Shown: one piece after another, positions 52,300-62,794 of the stretch
Numbering within the stretch: position 1 is the stretch's first letter
Layout: every line of letters starts with the position of its first letter
Origin: Luzula sylvatica
Lineage: Eukaryota > Streptophyta > Magnoliopsida > Poales > Juncaceae
Assembly: GCA_946800325.1 (NCBI GenBank)
Contig: OX326960.1
Span: forward strand, 13,044,393 to 13,108,392
Direction: 5' to 3'
Length of the DNA: 64,000 bases
Notes under the pieces: generated by a model
Told to the model about the DNA's origin: nothing
What the model saw: only the letters and a program-made list of their open reading frames with translations
The model's database searches: none
Position numbers and translations under genes: made by a program

Positions 52300-53172
52300 A
52301 TAACTGACTGATGACCTAACTAACTAACTAACTACTAGATAACTAACTAACTAACTGACTAACTAACTAACTAACTAACTAATTAACTAACAAACTAACT
52401 AATTAACTAACTATCAATCTAACTAACTAACTACCTTGATACATATATATTGATTAACAAACTAACTACTAGCCAACTAACTAAGTAACTAACTAAATAA
52501 CAAATTGATTAACTAACTGACTAACTAATTAACTACCTGTCTAACTAACTAACTAACTAACAACCTTCTTACATACTAACTAACTAAATAACTAACTAAC
52601 TAACCACTAGCTAATTAACTAACTAACTAACTAACTAACTACCATCTTACATACATATTGACTAACTAACTATCTAAGAACCTACTTACACACATATTGA
52701 TTAACTAACTAACTAACTATAACTAATTAACTAACTAACTAGCTAACTAACTAACTAACTAATTAACTAAGTTACTAACAAACTACTAGCTAACTGAATA
52801 AATAACTAACTAACTAACAAACTAACTAACAAACTACTAGATAACTAACTAAATAACAAACTAATTAACTAACAAACTATCTTCCTACGTACATATTAAC
52901 TAACTAACAAACCAACTTACTAACTAACTTACTAACTACCTTCCTACATACCCACTAACAAAGTCACTCACTAATTAAATTAATAACTAACTAAATAACT
53001 ACTAGCTATTTAACTAACGAACTAACTAACTAAATAACTGACCAATTAACTAACTAACTAACTAATTAACTAACAAACTAGCTACCTTCGTACATACCTA
53101 CTAACTAACTAACTTACTAACTAACTAATTAACTAACTAATTAATTAACTAATTAACTAACGAACTACTAGT

Positions 53173-53207
<35 letters not shown>

Positions 53208-53933
53208 TTAACTAATTAACTAACTAACTAACAACTAGCTAACTAACTAACTAGTTAACTATCTAACTTACTAACTAACTACCTTTATACATACCTATTA
53301 ACTAACTAACCAACTACCTTTCTAACTAAATAACTAAAAAACTAACTAACTAACTAAATAACTAAACAACTAACTAATTAACAAACTAACTAACTAACTA
53401 AATAACTATCTTCGTACATGTCTATTAATTATCTAATTAACTAACAAACAAACAAACTACCTTCCCACATACCCACTAACTAACTAACTAACTACCCTCC
53501 CACTAACCAACTAACTAACTATCTAACTAACTAAATAACTAACTAGCTAACTAACTAACTACTATATAACTAACAAACTAACTAACTAAATAACTAATTA
53601 GTTAACTAACTAAATAACTAACTAACTAACTACTAGATAACTAACTACTAACTAATTAACTAACTATCTAACTAACTTACTAACTACCTTGATACATATA
53701 TATTGATTAACTAACTAACCCACTAACTAACAAACCACAGGCTAACTAACTAAGTAACTAACTAAGTAACTAACTGATTAACTAACTAACTAATTAATTA
53801 ACAAACTATCTAACTAATTAACTAACTAACAACCTTCTTGCATACTAACTAACTAACTAACTAACTAACTACTAGCTAATTAACTAACTAACTAAGTAAC
53901 TACCTTCTTACATACATATTGACTAACTAACTT

Positions 53934-53979
<46 letters not shown>

Positions 53980-54468
53980 AATTAGCTAACTCAATAAATA
54001 TCTAACAAACAAACAAACTAACTACTAGATAACTAACTAAATAACTAACTAATTAACTAAATAACTATCTTCCTACATACATATTAACTAAATAACTAAC
54101 TAACTTACTAACTGCCTTCCTATATACCCACTAACTTAAAAACTAACTAAATAACTACTAGCTATTTAACTAACTAACTAACTAAATAAATAACTAACTA
54201 ATTAACTAACTAACTAACAAATTGACTAACTAACTAGCTACCTTCGTACATACCCACTAACTAACTAATTAACTAACTAGTTAATTAACTAATTAACTAA
54301 CTAACTACTAGTTAACTAACTAACTAACTAACTAAATAACTAACTAATTAAATAACTAACTAACTAATAAACTACTAGCTAACTAAGTAACTAACTTTCT
54401 AACAAACTACCTTCATACATACCTATTAACTAACTAACTAACTACCTTTCTAACTAACTAACTAACTC

Positions 54469-54501
<33 letters not shown>

Positions 54502-55948
54502 ATAACTAACTAACTAAATAACTAACTAACTGACAAATTAACTAATTAACAAACTAACTATATAACCGAATAACTATCTTCCTAGATACCTATTAACTAA
54601 CTAACTAACTAACTAACTACTTTCCTACATACGCACTAACTTACTAACTAACTACCTTCCCACTAACTAATTAACTAACTATCTAACTAACTAAATAACT
54701 AACTAGCTAACTAACTAACTACTAGTAACTAAACAACTAACTAGTTGACTAACAAAATAACTAACTAACTAACTAACTACTAGACAACTAACTAACTTAC
54801 TAACTAAATAACTAACTATCTAACTAACTACTAGCTAGCTGACAAAATAACTAAGTAACTAATTACTAGATGACTAACATAATAACTAACTAATTTACTA
54901 ACTCAATATCTTCTTAAATACCAATTAACTAACTAACTAACTAACTACCTTCCTACATACCCGCCAACTAACTAACTAACTAAATAAATAAATATCCTGC
55001 TGACTACTTGCTAACTAACTAACTAACTACATAACTAACTGATGACGTAACTAACTAACTGACTAACTAACTGACTAACTAACTAAGTAACTAACTAATT
55101 AACTAACTAATTAATTAACTAACTATCTAACTAACTAACTAACTACCTGGATACATATATATTGATTAACTAACTAAATAACTACTAGCTATTTAACTAA
55201 CTAACTAACTAAATAAATAACTAACTAATTAACAAACAAACTAACTAACTAACAAATTAACTAACTAACTAAAAAATTAACTGACTAACTAGCTACCTTC
55301 GTACATACCCACTTACTAACTAACTTACTAACTACCTAATTAATTAACTAATTAGCTAACTAACTACTAGTTAACTGACTAACTAACTAACTAATTAACT
55401 AACTAATTAACTAACTAACTAACTATTAAACTACTAGCTAACTAACTAACTAACTTTATAACTAACTACCTTCATACATACCTATTATCTAACTAACTAA
55501 CTACCTTTCTAACTAACTCACTAACTAACTAACTAACTAACTAACTAAATAACTAACTAACTGACAAATTAAGTAATTAATAAACTAACTAAATAACCGA
55601 ATAACTATCTTCCTAGATACCAATTAAATAACTAACTAACTAACTAACTACTTTCCTACATACCCACTAACTTACTAACTAACTACCTTCCCACTAACTA
55701 ACTAACTATCTAACTAACTAAATAAATAACTAGCTAACTAACTAACTACTAATAACTAAATAACTAACTAGTTGACTAACTAAATAACTAACTATCTAAC
55801 TACTAGATAACTAACTAACTAACTAACTAAATAACTAACTAACTAACTAATTACTAGCTAGCTGATAAAATAAGTAACTAACTAATTACTAGACAACTAA
55901 CATAATAACTAACTAATTTGCTAACTAACTATCTTCTTAAATACCTAT

Positions 55949-55982
<34 letters not shown>

Positions 55983-56540
55983 CCTTCCTGCATACCCGCC
56001 AACTAACTTACTAACTAACTTAATAAATAACTATCCTGCTAACAACTAGCAAGCTAGCTAACTAACTAACTAACTAAATAACTAACTGATGACCTAACTG
56101 ACTAACTAACTACTAGATAACTAACTAACTAACTGACTAACTAACTAACTAACTAATTAACTAACTAACTAACTAATTAACTAACTATCAATCTAACTAA
56201 CTAACTACCTTGATACATATATATTGATTAACTAACTAACTACTAGCTAACTAACTAAGTAACTAACTAAATAACTAACTGATCAACTAACTAACTAACT
56301 AATTAACTACCTTTCTAACTAACTAACTAACTAACAAAATTCTTACATACTAACTAACTAACTAACTAACTAACTACTAGCTAATTAACTAACTAACTGA
56401 CTAACTATCTACCTTCTTACATACATATTGACTAACTAACTAACTAATTAACTAACTAACTAACTAACTAACTTACTAATTAACTGACTAACTAACAAAC
56501 TACTAGCTAACTGAATAAATAACTAACTAACTAACTAACC

Positions 56541-56577
<37 letters not shown>

Positions 56578-56846
56578 CTAGATAACTAACTAAATAACTA
56601 ACTAATTAACTAACAAATTATCTTCCTACGTACATATTAACAAACTAACTAACTAACTAACTAACTACCTTCCTACATACCCACTAACAAAGTCGCTTAC
56701 TAATTAAATTAATAACTAACTAAATAACTACTAGCTATTTAACTAACGAACTAACTAACTAAATAACTAACCAATTAACTAACTAACTAATTAACTAATT
56801 AACTAACTAACTAGCTACCTTCGTACATACCCACTAACTAAGTAAG

Positions 56847-56881
<35 letters not shown>

Positions 56882-56889
56882 ATAACTAC
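50862..56889 (-). repeat. CTAA satellite block
   Basis: Contains the rest of 8.6-kb copy 2 and, from 52589 on, the right arm of the giant inverted repeat. The part 55720-56300 is also closely similar to 58440-58990 in direct orientation. It ends at the 12-bp palindrome AACTACGTAGTT (56884-56895). No genes. Confidence 0.95.
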
Positions 56890-57295
56890 GTAGTTAGTTA
56901 GTAAGTTAGTTCGGTAGTTAATTATATAATTAGTCAGTTAATTAGTTAGATAGTTACTTAATTAGTTAGTTACTTAATTAGTTAGTTAGTTACTTAATTA
57001 GTTAGTTATTTAATAGGAAGGTAGTTAGTTAGTTAATTAGTTAGTTATTTGATAGGAAGGCGGTTAGTTAGTTAGCTAGTTAGTGTGTTAGCTAGTAGTT
57101 ACTTAGTTAGTTAGTTAGTTAATAGGTTCTGAGGAATTTAGTTAGTCAGTTAGTTAGTGAGTTAGTTAATAGGTATGTAGGAAGATAGTTAGTTACTTAG
57201 TTAGTGAGTTAGTTAATAGGTATGTAGGAAGATAATTAGTTACTTAGTTAGCCAGTAGTTAGTTAGTTAGTTAACTAGTTAGTTAGTTAGTTAAC

Positions 57296-57338
<43 letters not shown>

Positions 57339-57417
57339 GTAGTGCGTGTATACGAATGTAGTTAGTTAATTAGTAATGTAGTTAGTTAGGTAGTTAATAG
57401 GTATGTATGAAGGAAGG
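52589..57417 (-). repeat. Right arm of the giant inverted repeat
   Basis: Mirror of 12605-17825. The coordinates of paired landmarks sum to about 69960-70020 for 55.2-57.4 kb and to about 70390-70415 for 52.6-55.0 kb; the shift is the 440 bp missing at about 55175. The outer edge is sharp: CTACCTTCC matches up to 12605 / 57417 and the flanks beyond are unrelated in detail. Confidence 0.82.
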
Positions 57418-58441
57418 TAGTTAGTTAGGTAGTTAGATAGTTAGTTAATTAGTTAGTTAGTTAGTTAATTAGTTAGTTAGTTAGTTAGTCAGTTAGTTGG
57501 GTAGTTAGTTAGTTACGTCATCAGTCAGCTATTTAGTTAGTTAGTTAGTTAGCTAGTAGTCAGCAGGATAGTTATTTATTTAGTTAGTTAGTTAGTTGGC
57601 GGGTATGTAGGAAGGTTGTCAGTTAGTTAGTTAAATAGGTATTTAAGAAGATATTGAGTTAGTAAATTAGTTAGTTATTATGTTAGTTATCTAGTAATTA
57701 GTTAGTTAGTTATTTTGTCAGCTAGCTAATAGTTAGTTAGTTAGTTAGTTTTTTAGTTAGTAAGTTAGTTAGTTATCTAGTAGTTAGTTAGTTAGTTATT
57801 TAGTTAGTTAACTAGTTAGTTATTTAGTTACTAGTAGTTAGTTAGTTAGTTAGCTAGTTAGTCACTTAGTTAGTTAGATAGTTAGTTAGTTAGTTTATGG
57901 GAAGGTAGTTAGTTAGTAAGTTAGTGGGTATGTAGGAAAGTACTTTGTTAGTTAGTTACTTAGTTAGTTAGTTAATAGGTATCTAGGAAGATAGTTATTC
58001 GGTTATTTAGTTAGTTTGTTAATTAGTTAATTTGTCAGTTAATTAGTTATTTAGTTAGTTAGTTAGTTAGTTAGTATGTGAGTTAGTTAATTTGAAAGGT
58101 AGTTAATTAGATAGTTAATTAGTTAGTTAGTTTGTTAGTTATTTAGTTAGTTAGTTTGTTAGTTATCTAGTAGTTAGTTAGTTAGCTAGTTAGTTATTCT
58201 GTTAGTTAGATAGTTAGTTAGTTAGTTAGTGGGAAGGTAGTTAGTTTGTTAGTTAGTGGGTATGTAGGAAGGTAGTTAGTAAGTTAGTTAGTTAGTTAGT
58301 TAGTTAATTAGCTAATATGTAAGTAGGAAGATAGTTAGTTAGTTAATTAGTTAGTTTTTTAGTTAGTTATCTAGTAGTTAATTAGTTAGTTATTTAGTTA
58401 GTTATCTAGTAGTTAGTTAGTTAGTTAGTTAGTAAGTAGTT
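56890..58441 (+). repeat. TTAG satellite block
   Basis: Its first 0.53 kb mirrors 12605-13112. The rest resembles the forward array (TTGGCGGGTATGTAGGAAGG at 57596, AATAGGTATCTAGGAAG at about 57973). It closes at GTTAAC (58439-58444). No genes. Confidence 0.95.
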
Positions 58442-59078
58442 AACTAACTAAATAAATAACTAGCTAACTAACTAACTACTAATAACTAAATAACTAACTA
58501 GTTAACTAACTAAATAACTAACTATCTAACTACTAGATAACTAACTAACTAACTGACTAAATAACAAACTAACTAACTAATTACTAGCTAGCTGATAAAA
58601 TAAGTAACTAACTAATTACTAGACAACTAACATAATAACTAACTAATTTACTAACTAACTATCTTCATAAATACCTATTAACTAACTAACTAACTAACTA
58701 ACTACCTACCTTCCTGCATACCCGCCAACTAACTTACTAACTAACTTAACAAATAACTATCCTGCTAACAACTAGCAAGCTAGCTAACTAACTAACTAAC
58801 TAAATACCTAACTGATGACCTAACTAACTAACTAACTACTAGATAACTAACTAACTAACTGACTAACTAACTAACTAACTAATTAACTAACTAACTAACT
58901 AATTAACTAACTATCAATCTAACTAACTAACTACCTTGATACATATATATTTATTAACTAACTAACTACTAGCTAACTATCTAAGTAACTAACTAAATAA
59001 CTAACTGATTAACTAACTAACTAACTAATTAACTAACTATCTAACTAACTAACTAACAACCTTCTTGCATACTAACTC

Positions 59079-59114
<36 letters not shown>

Positions 59115-59194
59115 CTAGCTAATTAAATAACTAACTGACTAACTAACTACCTTCTTACATACATATTGACTAACTAACTAACTAACTAACTAAT

Positions 59195-59235
<41 letters not shown>

Positions 59236-59301
59236 TATTAACTAACTAACTCACTAACTAACTATTAGCTTACTGAATAAATAACTAACTAACAAACAAA
59301 C

Positions 59302-59337
<36 letters not shown>

Positions 59338-59899
59338 AACTAGATAACTAACTAAATAACTAACTAATTAACTAAATAACTATCTTCCTACATACATATT
59401 AACTAACTAACTAACTAACTAACTTACTAACTGCCTTCCTACATACCCAATAACTTAGTAACTAACTAAATAACTACTAGCTATTTAATTAACTAACTAA
59501 CTAAATAAATAACTGACTAATTAACTAACTAACTAACTAACTAACTAGTTAACTAACTAACTAACAAATTAACTAACTAACTAGCTACCTTCGTACATAC
59601 CCACTAACTAACTGACTTACTAACTAACTAATTAATTAACTAATTAACTAACTAACTACTAGTTAACTAATTAACTAACTAACTAAATAACTAACTAATT
59701 AACTATCTAACTAACAAATAAACTACTACTAACTAACTAACTAACTTTCTAACAAACTACCTTCATACATACCTATTAACTAACTAACTAACTAACTACC
59801 TTCCTAACTAACTAACTAACTAAATAATTAAATAACCGACAAATTAACTAATTAACGAACTAACTAAATAACCGAATAACTATATTCCTAGATACCAAT

Positions 59900-59937
<38 letters not shown>

Positions 59938-60008
59938 CTTTCCTACATACCCACTAACTTACTAACTAACTACCTTCGCACTAACTAACTAACTAACTAA
60001 CTAACTAT
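58442..60008 (-). repeat. CTAA satellite block before the LINE
   Basis: The first 0.55 kb copies 55720-56300; from about 59000 on it copies 42290-43310. The array stops abruptly at CTAACTATC, the same place where the paralogous arrays (43310, 51920) continue with TAACTAAATAAC, so these mark the empty site of the LINE. Confidence 0.94.
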
Positions 60009-60120
60009 CAGGAGAGGAAAACAGGAATGGATGGTGGAAGAGCAAAACAAGAAAGGCGAAGCTCAGCTCAGGAGAGGAAAACTCAGAAGCGTGGACCAAG
60101 GCAATGGATGGTGGACCAGA
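60009..60120 (+). repeat. Imperfect duplication at the 5' end of the LINE
   Basis: CAGGAGAGGAAAAC occurs at 60009-60022 and 60069-60082, and ATGGATGGTGGA at 60027-60038 and 60104-60115. The unit is about 60 bp with 17 bp of extra sequence in the second copy. It overlaps the proposed ORF1 start. Confidence 0.7.
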
Positions 60121-62754
60121 GAGAGACCCATACTCAAGCCTATGGGTGGACCCTACACTCCATACAGTAAGCAAAACAATCTACTTAACAAGCGCCCACA
60201 CTCAAGGCCCATACACAAGAGAAGAAGTTATTACAAGCCACCTAACATGCAAGCAAGAGCAGCCATTAATGGAGTCAACACAAATGCCACGTCAAGAGGC
60301 ATAAATGGAGCAAGAACCCAACACCCCACAAATAACACCTACCAGCAACATAATGCAACTCAGCAGTGGAGGAGAGCGAGACCACAAACCCCATACCAAA
60401 ACAATACCACTGAACAAGTTCTCACGAGCCAGAATCACCAGGAACAGCAACTGCCAATCACGGGAAAGAAAAGGCAACTCTCTCCCCAACATTCTAGACC
60501 AACTCCAGACCCAACTCTTCGCCCGATTTATCCGATCGACTACTCACATCCATCGTGGATCGATCGATGCCCCAAGTGCCTGCAATACGATCACGACGTG
60601 GTTGACTGCAGAAGACCCAGAGCATGTTGTTACTGCATGAGGCCGGGCCACCTCTACGCCCAGTGTGCGACGAGAATAGCGAACGAGTTACGCGAAGCTC
60701 AGTTCAACCCGGACGACAAGCCCCTAATCGTCCTGGGCCCTCCATCTGCCCCCCCGGCTCATGTCTTCCTCAGGGAAGTAACAGCACAAACTGGCGAGAT
60801 AGAAGAGCTGAACAGAGCAATAGTAATAGATGCGCGGTTGGTACCCAATCACACCCTCCATGCAATCTCCATTCTCGTCCATAAAGCCACAACCTGGGAA
60901 GATAAATACGAATTTGTATATTGGGGAAGCAACAAATACCTCCTCAAGCTCCCTAAGGGTACCGATAGAGAGTTCTTTCTCGAATACAAGACGGACGCGA
61001 TTAGGAGGGCTGGCTTCGTGGTTTATCTGTGGTCCTTAGCGATTGGAGCAAAAATTGCTCACTACGACTACAAAATGGAGGTAGAACTCACAAACTTACC
61101 CTTACATTCATGGTGCGAGAAAGAACTTGATGAAATAGTGGGAAATTTCGGAGTAATTGTGTTTCACGCCCCACTAGAAAGGCTAGTCTCCATGAACAAA
61201 CTCACGGTCCACGTAGCAACCACAGACCCGGAACTGAGGCCTCCGCATGTCATGATATATGCGGGAGGATTGACAAGAATGGTAGGAGTACATGCACCAC
61301 ATGCTATTAAGGAAACCAAATACTTCTTCAGGCCCGCTGATACAACTCCATCGCAGCAATACTTTGATGATTTCCACAGAATCATCAACCAGCCCCCCAT
61401 ACGCATAACACGGCCGCCAGTACCCTCACCGATGGGAAGCGACGGTCCAGAGGACACGTACCCGGACGGTTCAGATCATCAAAACACTTACAGCGCGTCG
61501 GAGATGAGGGGTTCTGAAGAACGCATGCAGGAACATATCCCCCCACCAATCTCCAAGGCCATGATCAAACTCTGGGAGATGGCTCCACCGTCCAAAGAAA
61601 AAGACGAACTAGCGCTAGAGCTGTTCAAAAACTGCCTGCAAACAAATCTCCAACCAAAACAAAATTCTATCAAATCTAAGGGGCAGCAAGAAGGAAACTC
61701 GAGCAAAGCGTTAATGGTGCCACACAAATCGACAAAGGATCCGCAACCACAGAAGATCCCCTTGCAACACCAGCACATCGAGCCGCACGCACAGTCCCCT
61801 CAAACATTCAATGTGCACGCCTACAGAAGCAAGGCATTAATTCCGCATACGGGCAACGTACGTGACAAAGAACATGAGCAGACTGATCAGCTCTCACCAT
61901 TGCCGATCCGTGGTACGGAGAGGAAGAATGAGGAGAAGCGATTTACGAGGAAGGAGAAAGGAAAGCTACTGGCAATAGAGTACAGAGGAACGGCCCCTTT
62001 TAATCAATGTGAGTCACTTCAACTTCCGACACGCACATTAAATACAAATACTCAGCCCCTTGTAGATACCCATAATGTACACATGAACACTACAAAGGGA
62101 AAGTCAAAAAGCTATCTCCATATAAAAGACACGCCACACTCATTAATTCCAAATATTTTTAATCAAACACTAGCAATGGTCAGGAAGAAATTAAAAATGA
62201 AAAAGACAAAGAAAAATATTAAAATAGCAAAGGCAACACAAAATAAAATTAAGAAGGCTCAAACCAAAAGCAAGCAACCCACGAAAAATAAAACCAAAGG
62301 AACCAATAAATGTGTAAGCCTACTGGGCCTGCTGGAGAAAGAAAATGAAAAGCCCGAAGAATTGGGGCTAGAAGTCATTAATAAAATCAGAGAATTATGT
62401 GGATTGCCACAAGATCTCTCCACTGTAAACTCAATGGATCCAAATGAGAGTAATGAGAATCCAATCAAAAAATTGCAAGTAGAAAAACCAAAATGTGTAA
62501 AGGACTCGGTAGGGAGTATGGAGCCTAAGAAGATAATGAAAAAATCAAACAAACCAAAAATTCTAATAGGATCATGCTCCCTTAGAATAAATCAAAATGA
62601 AGGTAACGAGAAAACTAACATTTGCAATTTCCGAACAGATGGAAGCAATGTGGAAGACAACATCAAATTTTCTTTTGAAGAGCAAGAGGAAAGTGACCAG
62701 CAACTTGTGGATTACCGAGATGAGGACGAGGTCTTCACCTCAGGTCGCAATTAG
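60031..62754 (+). CDS. LINE ORF1: nucleic-acid-binding protein, 907 codons
   Basis: ORF1 proteins of plant L1 elements bind the element RNA and form the ribonucleoprotein used for target-primed reverse transcription. Visible parts: a basic, Asn/Gln-rich N-terminus (1-175); two tandem CX2CX4HX4C zinc knuckles at residues 180-193 and 199-212; a domain at about 262-395 with alternating hydrophobic strands and a VELTNLPLHSW word (about 350-361), like the RRM-like DUF4283 region of plant LINE and reverse-transcriptase proteins; a long polar linker; a Lys-rich stretch at about 716-765; and an acidic C-terminus. It ends 40 bp before ORF2, in a different frame. The start at 60031 is the first ATG of this frame, but the frame is open upstream into the satellite, so a truncated N-terminus cannot be excluded. 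The last third is much richer in A than the first two thirds. Confidence 0.85.
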   Translation: MVEEQNKKGEAQLRRGKLRSVDQGNGWWTRERPILKPMGGPYTPYSKQNNLLNKRPHSRPIHKRRSYYKPPNMQARAAINGVNTNATSRGINGARTQHPTNNTYQQHNATQQWRRARPQTPYQNNTTEQVLTSQNHQEQQLPITGKKRQLSPQHSRPTPDPTLRPIYPIDYSHPSWIDRCPKCLQYDHDVVDCRRPRACCYCMRPGHLYAQCATRIANELREAQFNPDDKPLIVLGPPSAPPAHVFLREVTAQTGEIEELNRAIVIDARLVPNHTLHAISILVHKATTWEDKYEFVYWGSNKYLLKLPKGTDREFFLEYKTDAIRRAGFVVYLWSLAIGAKIAHYDYKMEVELTNLPLHSWCEKELDEIVGNFGVIVFHAPLERLVSMNKLTVHVATTDPELRPPHVMIYAGGLTRMVGVHAPHAIKETKYFFRPADTTPSQQYFDDFHRIINQPPIRITRPPVPSPMGSDGPEDTYPDGSDHQNTYSASEMRGSEERMQEHIPPPISKAMIKLWEMAPPSKEKDELALELFKNCLQTNLQPKQNSIKSKGQQEGNSSKALMVPHKSTKDPQPQKIPLQHQHIEPHAQSPQTFNVHAYRSKALIPHTGNVRDKEHEQTDQLSPLPIRGTERKNEEKRFTRKEKGKLLAIEYRGTAPFNQCESLQLPTRTLNTNTQPLVDTHNVHMNTTKGKSKSYLHIKDTPHSLIPNIFNQTLAMVRKKLKMKKTKKNIKIAKATQNKIKKAQTKSKQPTKNKTKGTNKCVSLLGLLEKENEKPEELGLEVINKIRELCGLPQDLSTVNSMDPNESNENPIKKLQVEKPKCVKDSVGSMEPKKIMKKSNKPKILIGSCSLRINQNEGNEKTNICNFRTDGSNVEDNIKFSFEEQEESDQQLVDYRDEDEVFTSGRN

Positions 62755-62794
62755 GTCCCCTCCAAGAGCTAGAAGCTCACTTTTGTTTTAATTA

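Larger units (their letters stand above)
46017..54655 (-). repeat. 8.6-kb tandem segmental duplication, copy 2
   Basis: Direct copy of 37394-46016. In the solo LTR I count four substitutions in 1239 bp between copies (about 0.3%). Small length differences come from tetranucleotide gains, for example an extra 16 bp near 54500. It ends at about 54655, where CTACCTTCCCACTAAC continues as non-duplicated array. Confidence 0.93.

Noticed and set aside
28360..54655. Assembly artefact as the sole explanation of the 5.15-kb and 8.6-kb duplications
   Set aside because: Copies differ by scattered substitutions and small indels, including four in the solo LTR, so they are not simple duplicate contigs. 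Misplaced haplotypes remain possible and only reads can settle it.
1..60008. Telomeric or interstitial telomere repeat
   Set aside because: TTAG resembles the insect TTAGG telomere unit, but the unit here is four bases, degenerate, switches strand many times and carries ordered spacers. Plant telomeres are mostly TTTAGGG.
1..60008. CRISPR array
   Set aside because: The regular spacing of punctuation words superficially resembles repeats and spacers, but the 'spacers' are all TTAG-type sequence, spacing is irregular, and the other contents are eukaryotic retroelements.
60104..62791. Overlapping ORFs in other frames of LINE ORF1 (for example 60305-60640, 61164-61457)
   Set aside because: They are shadows of the 907-codon frame, which contains the zinc knuckles and the RRM-like domain.
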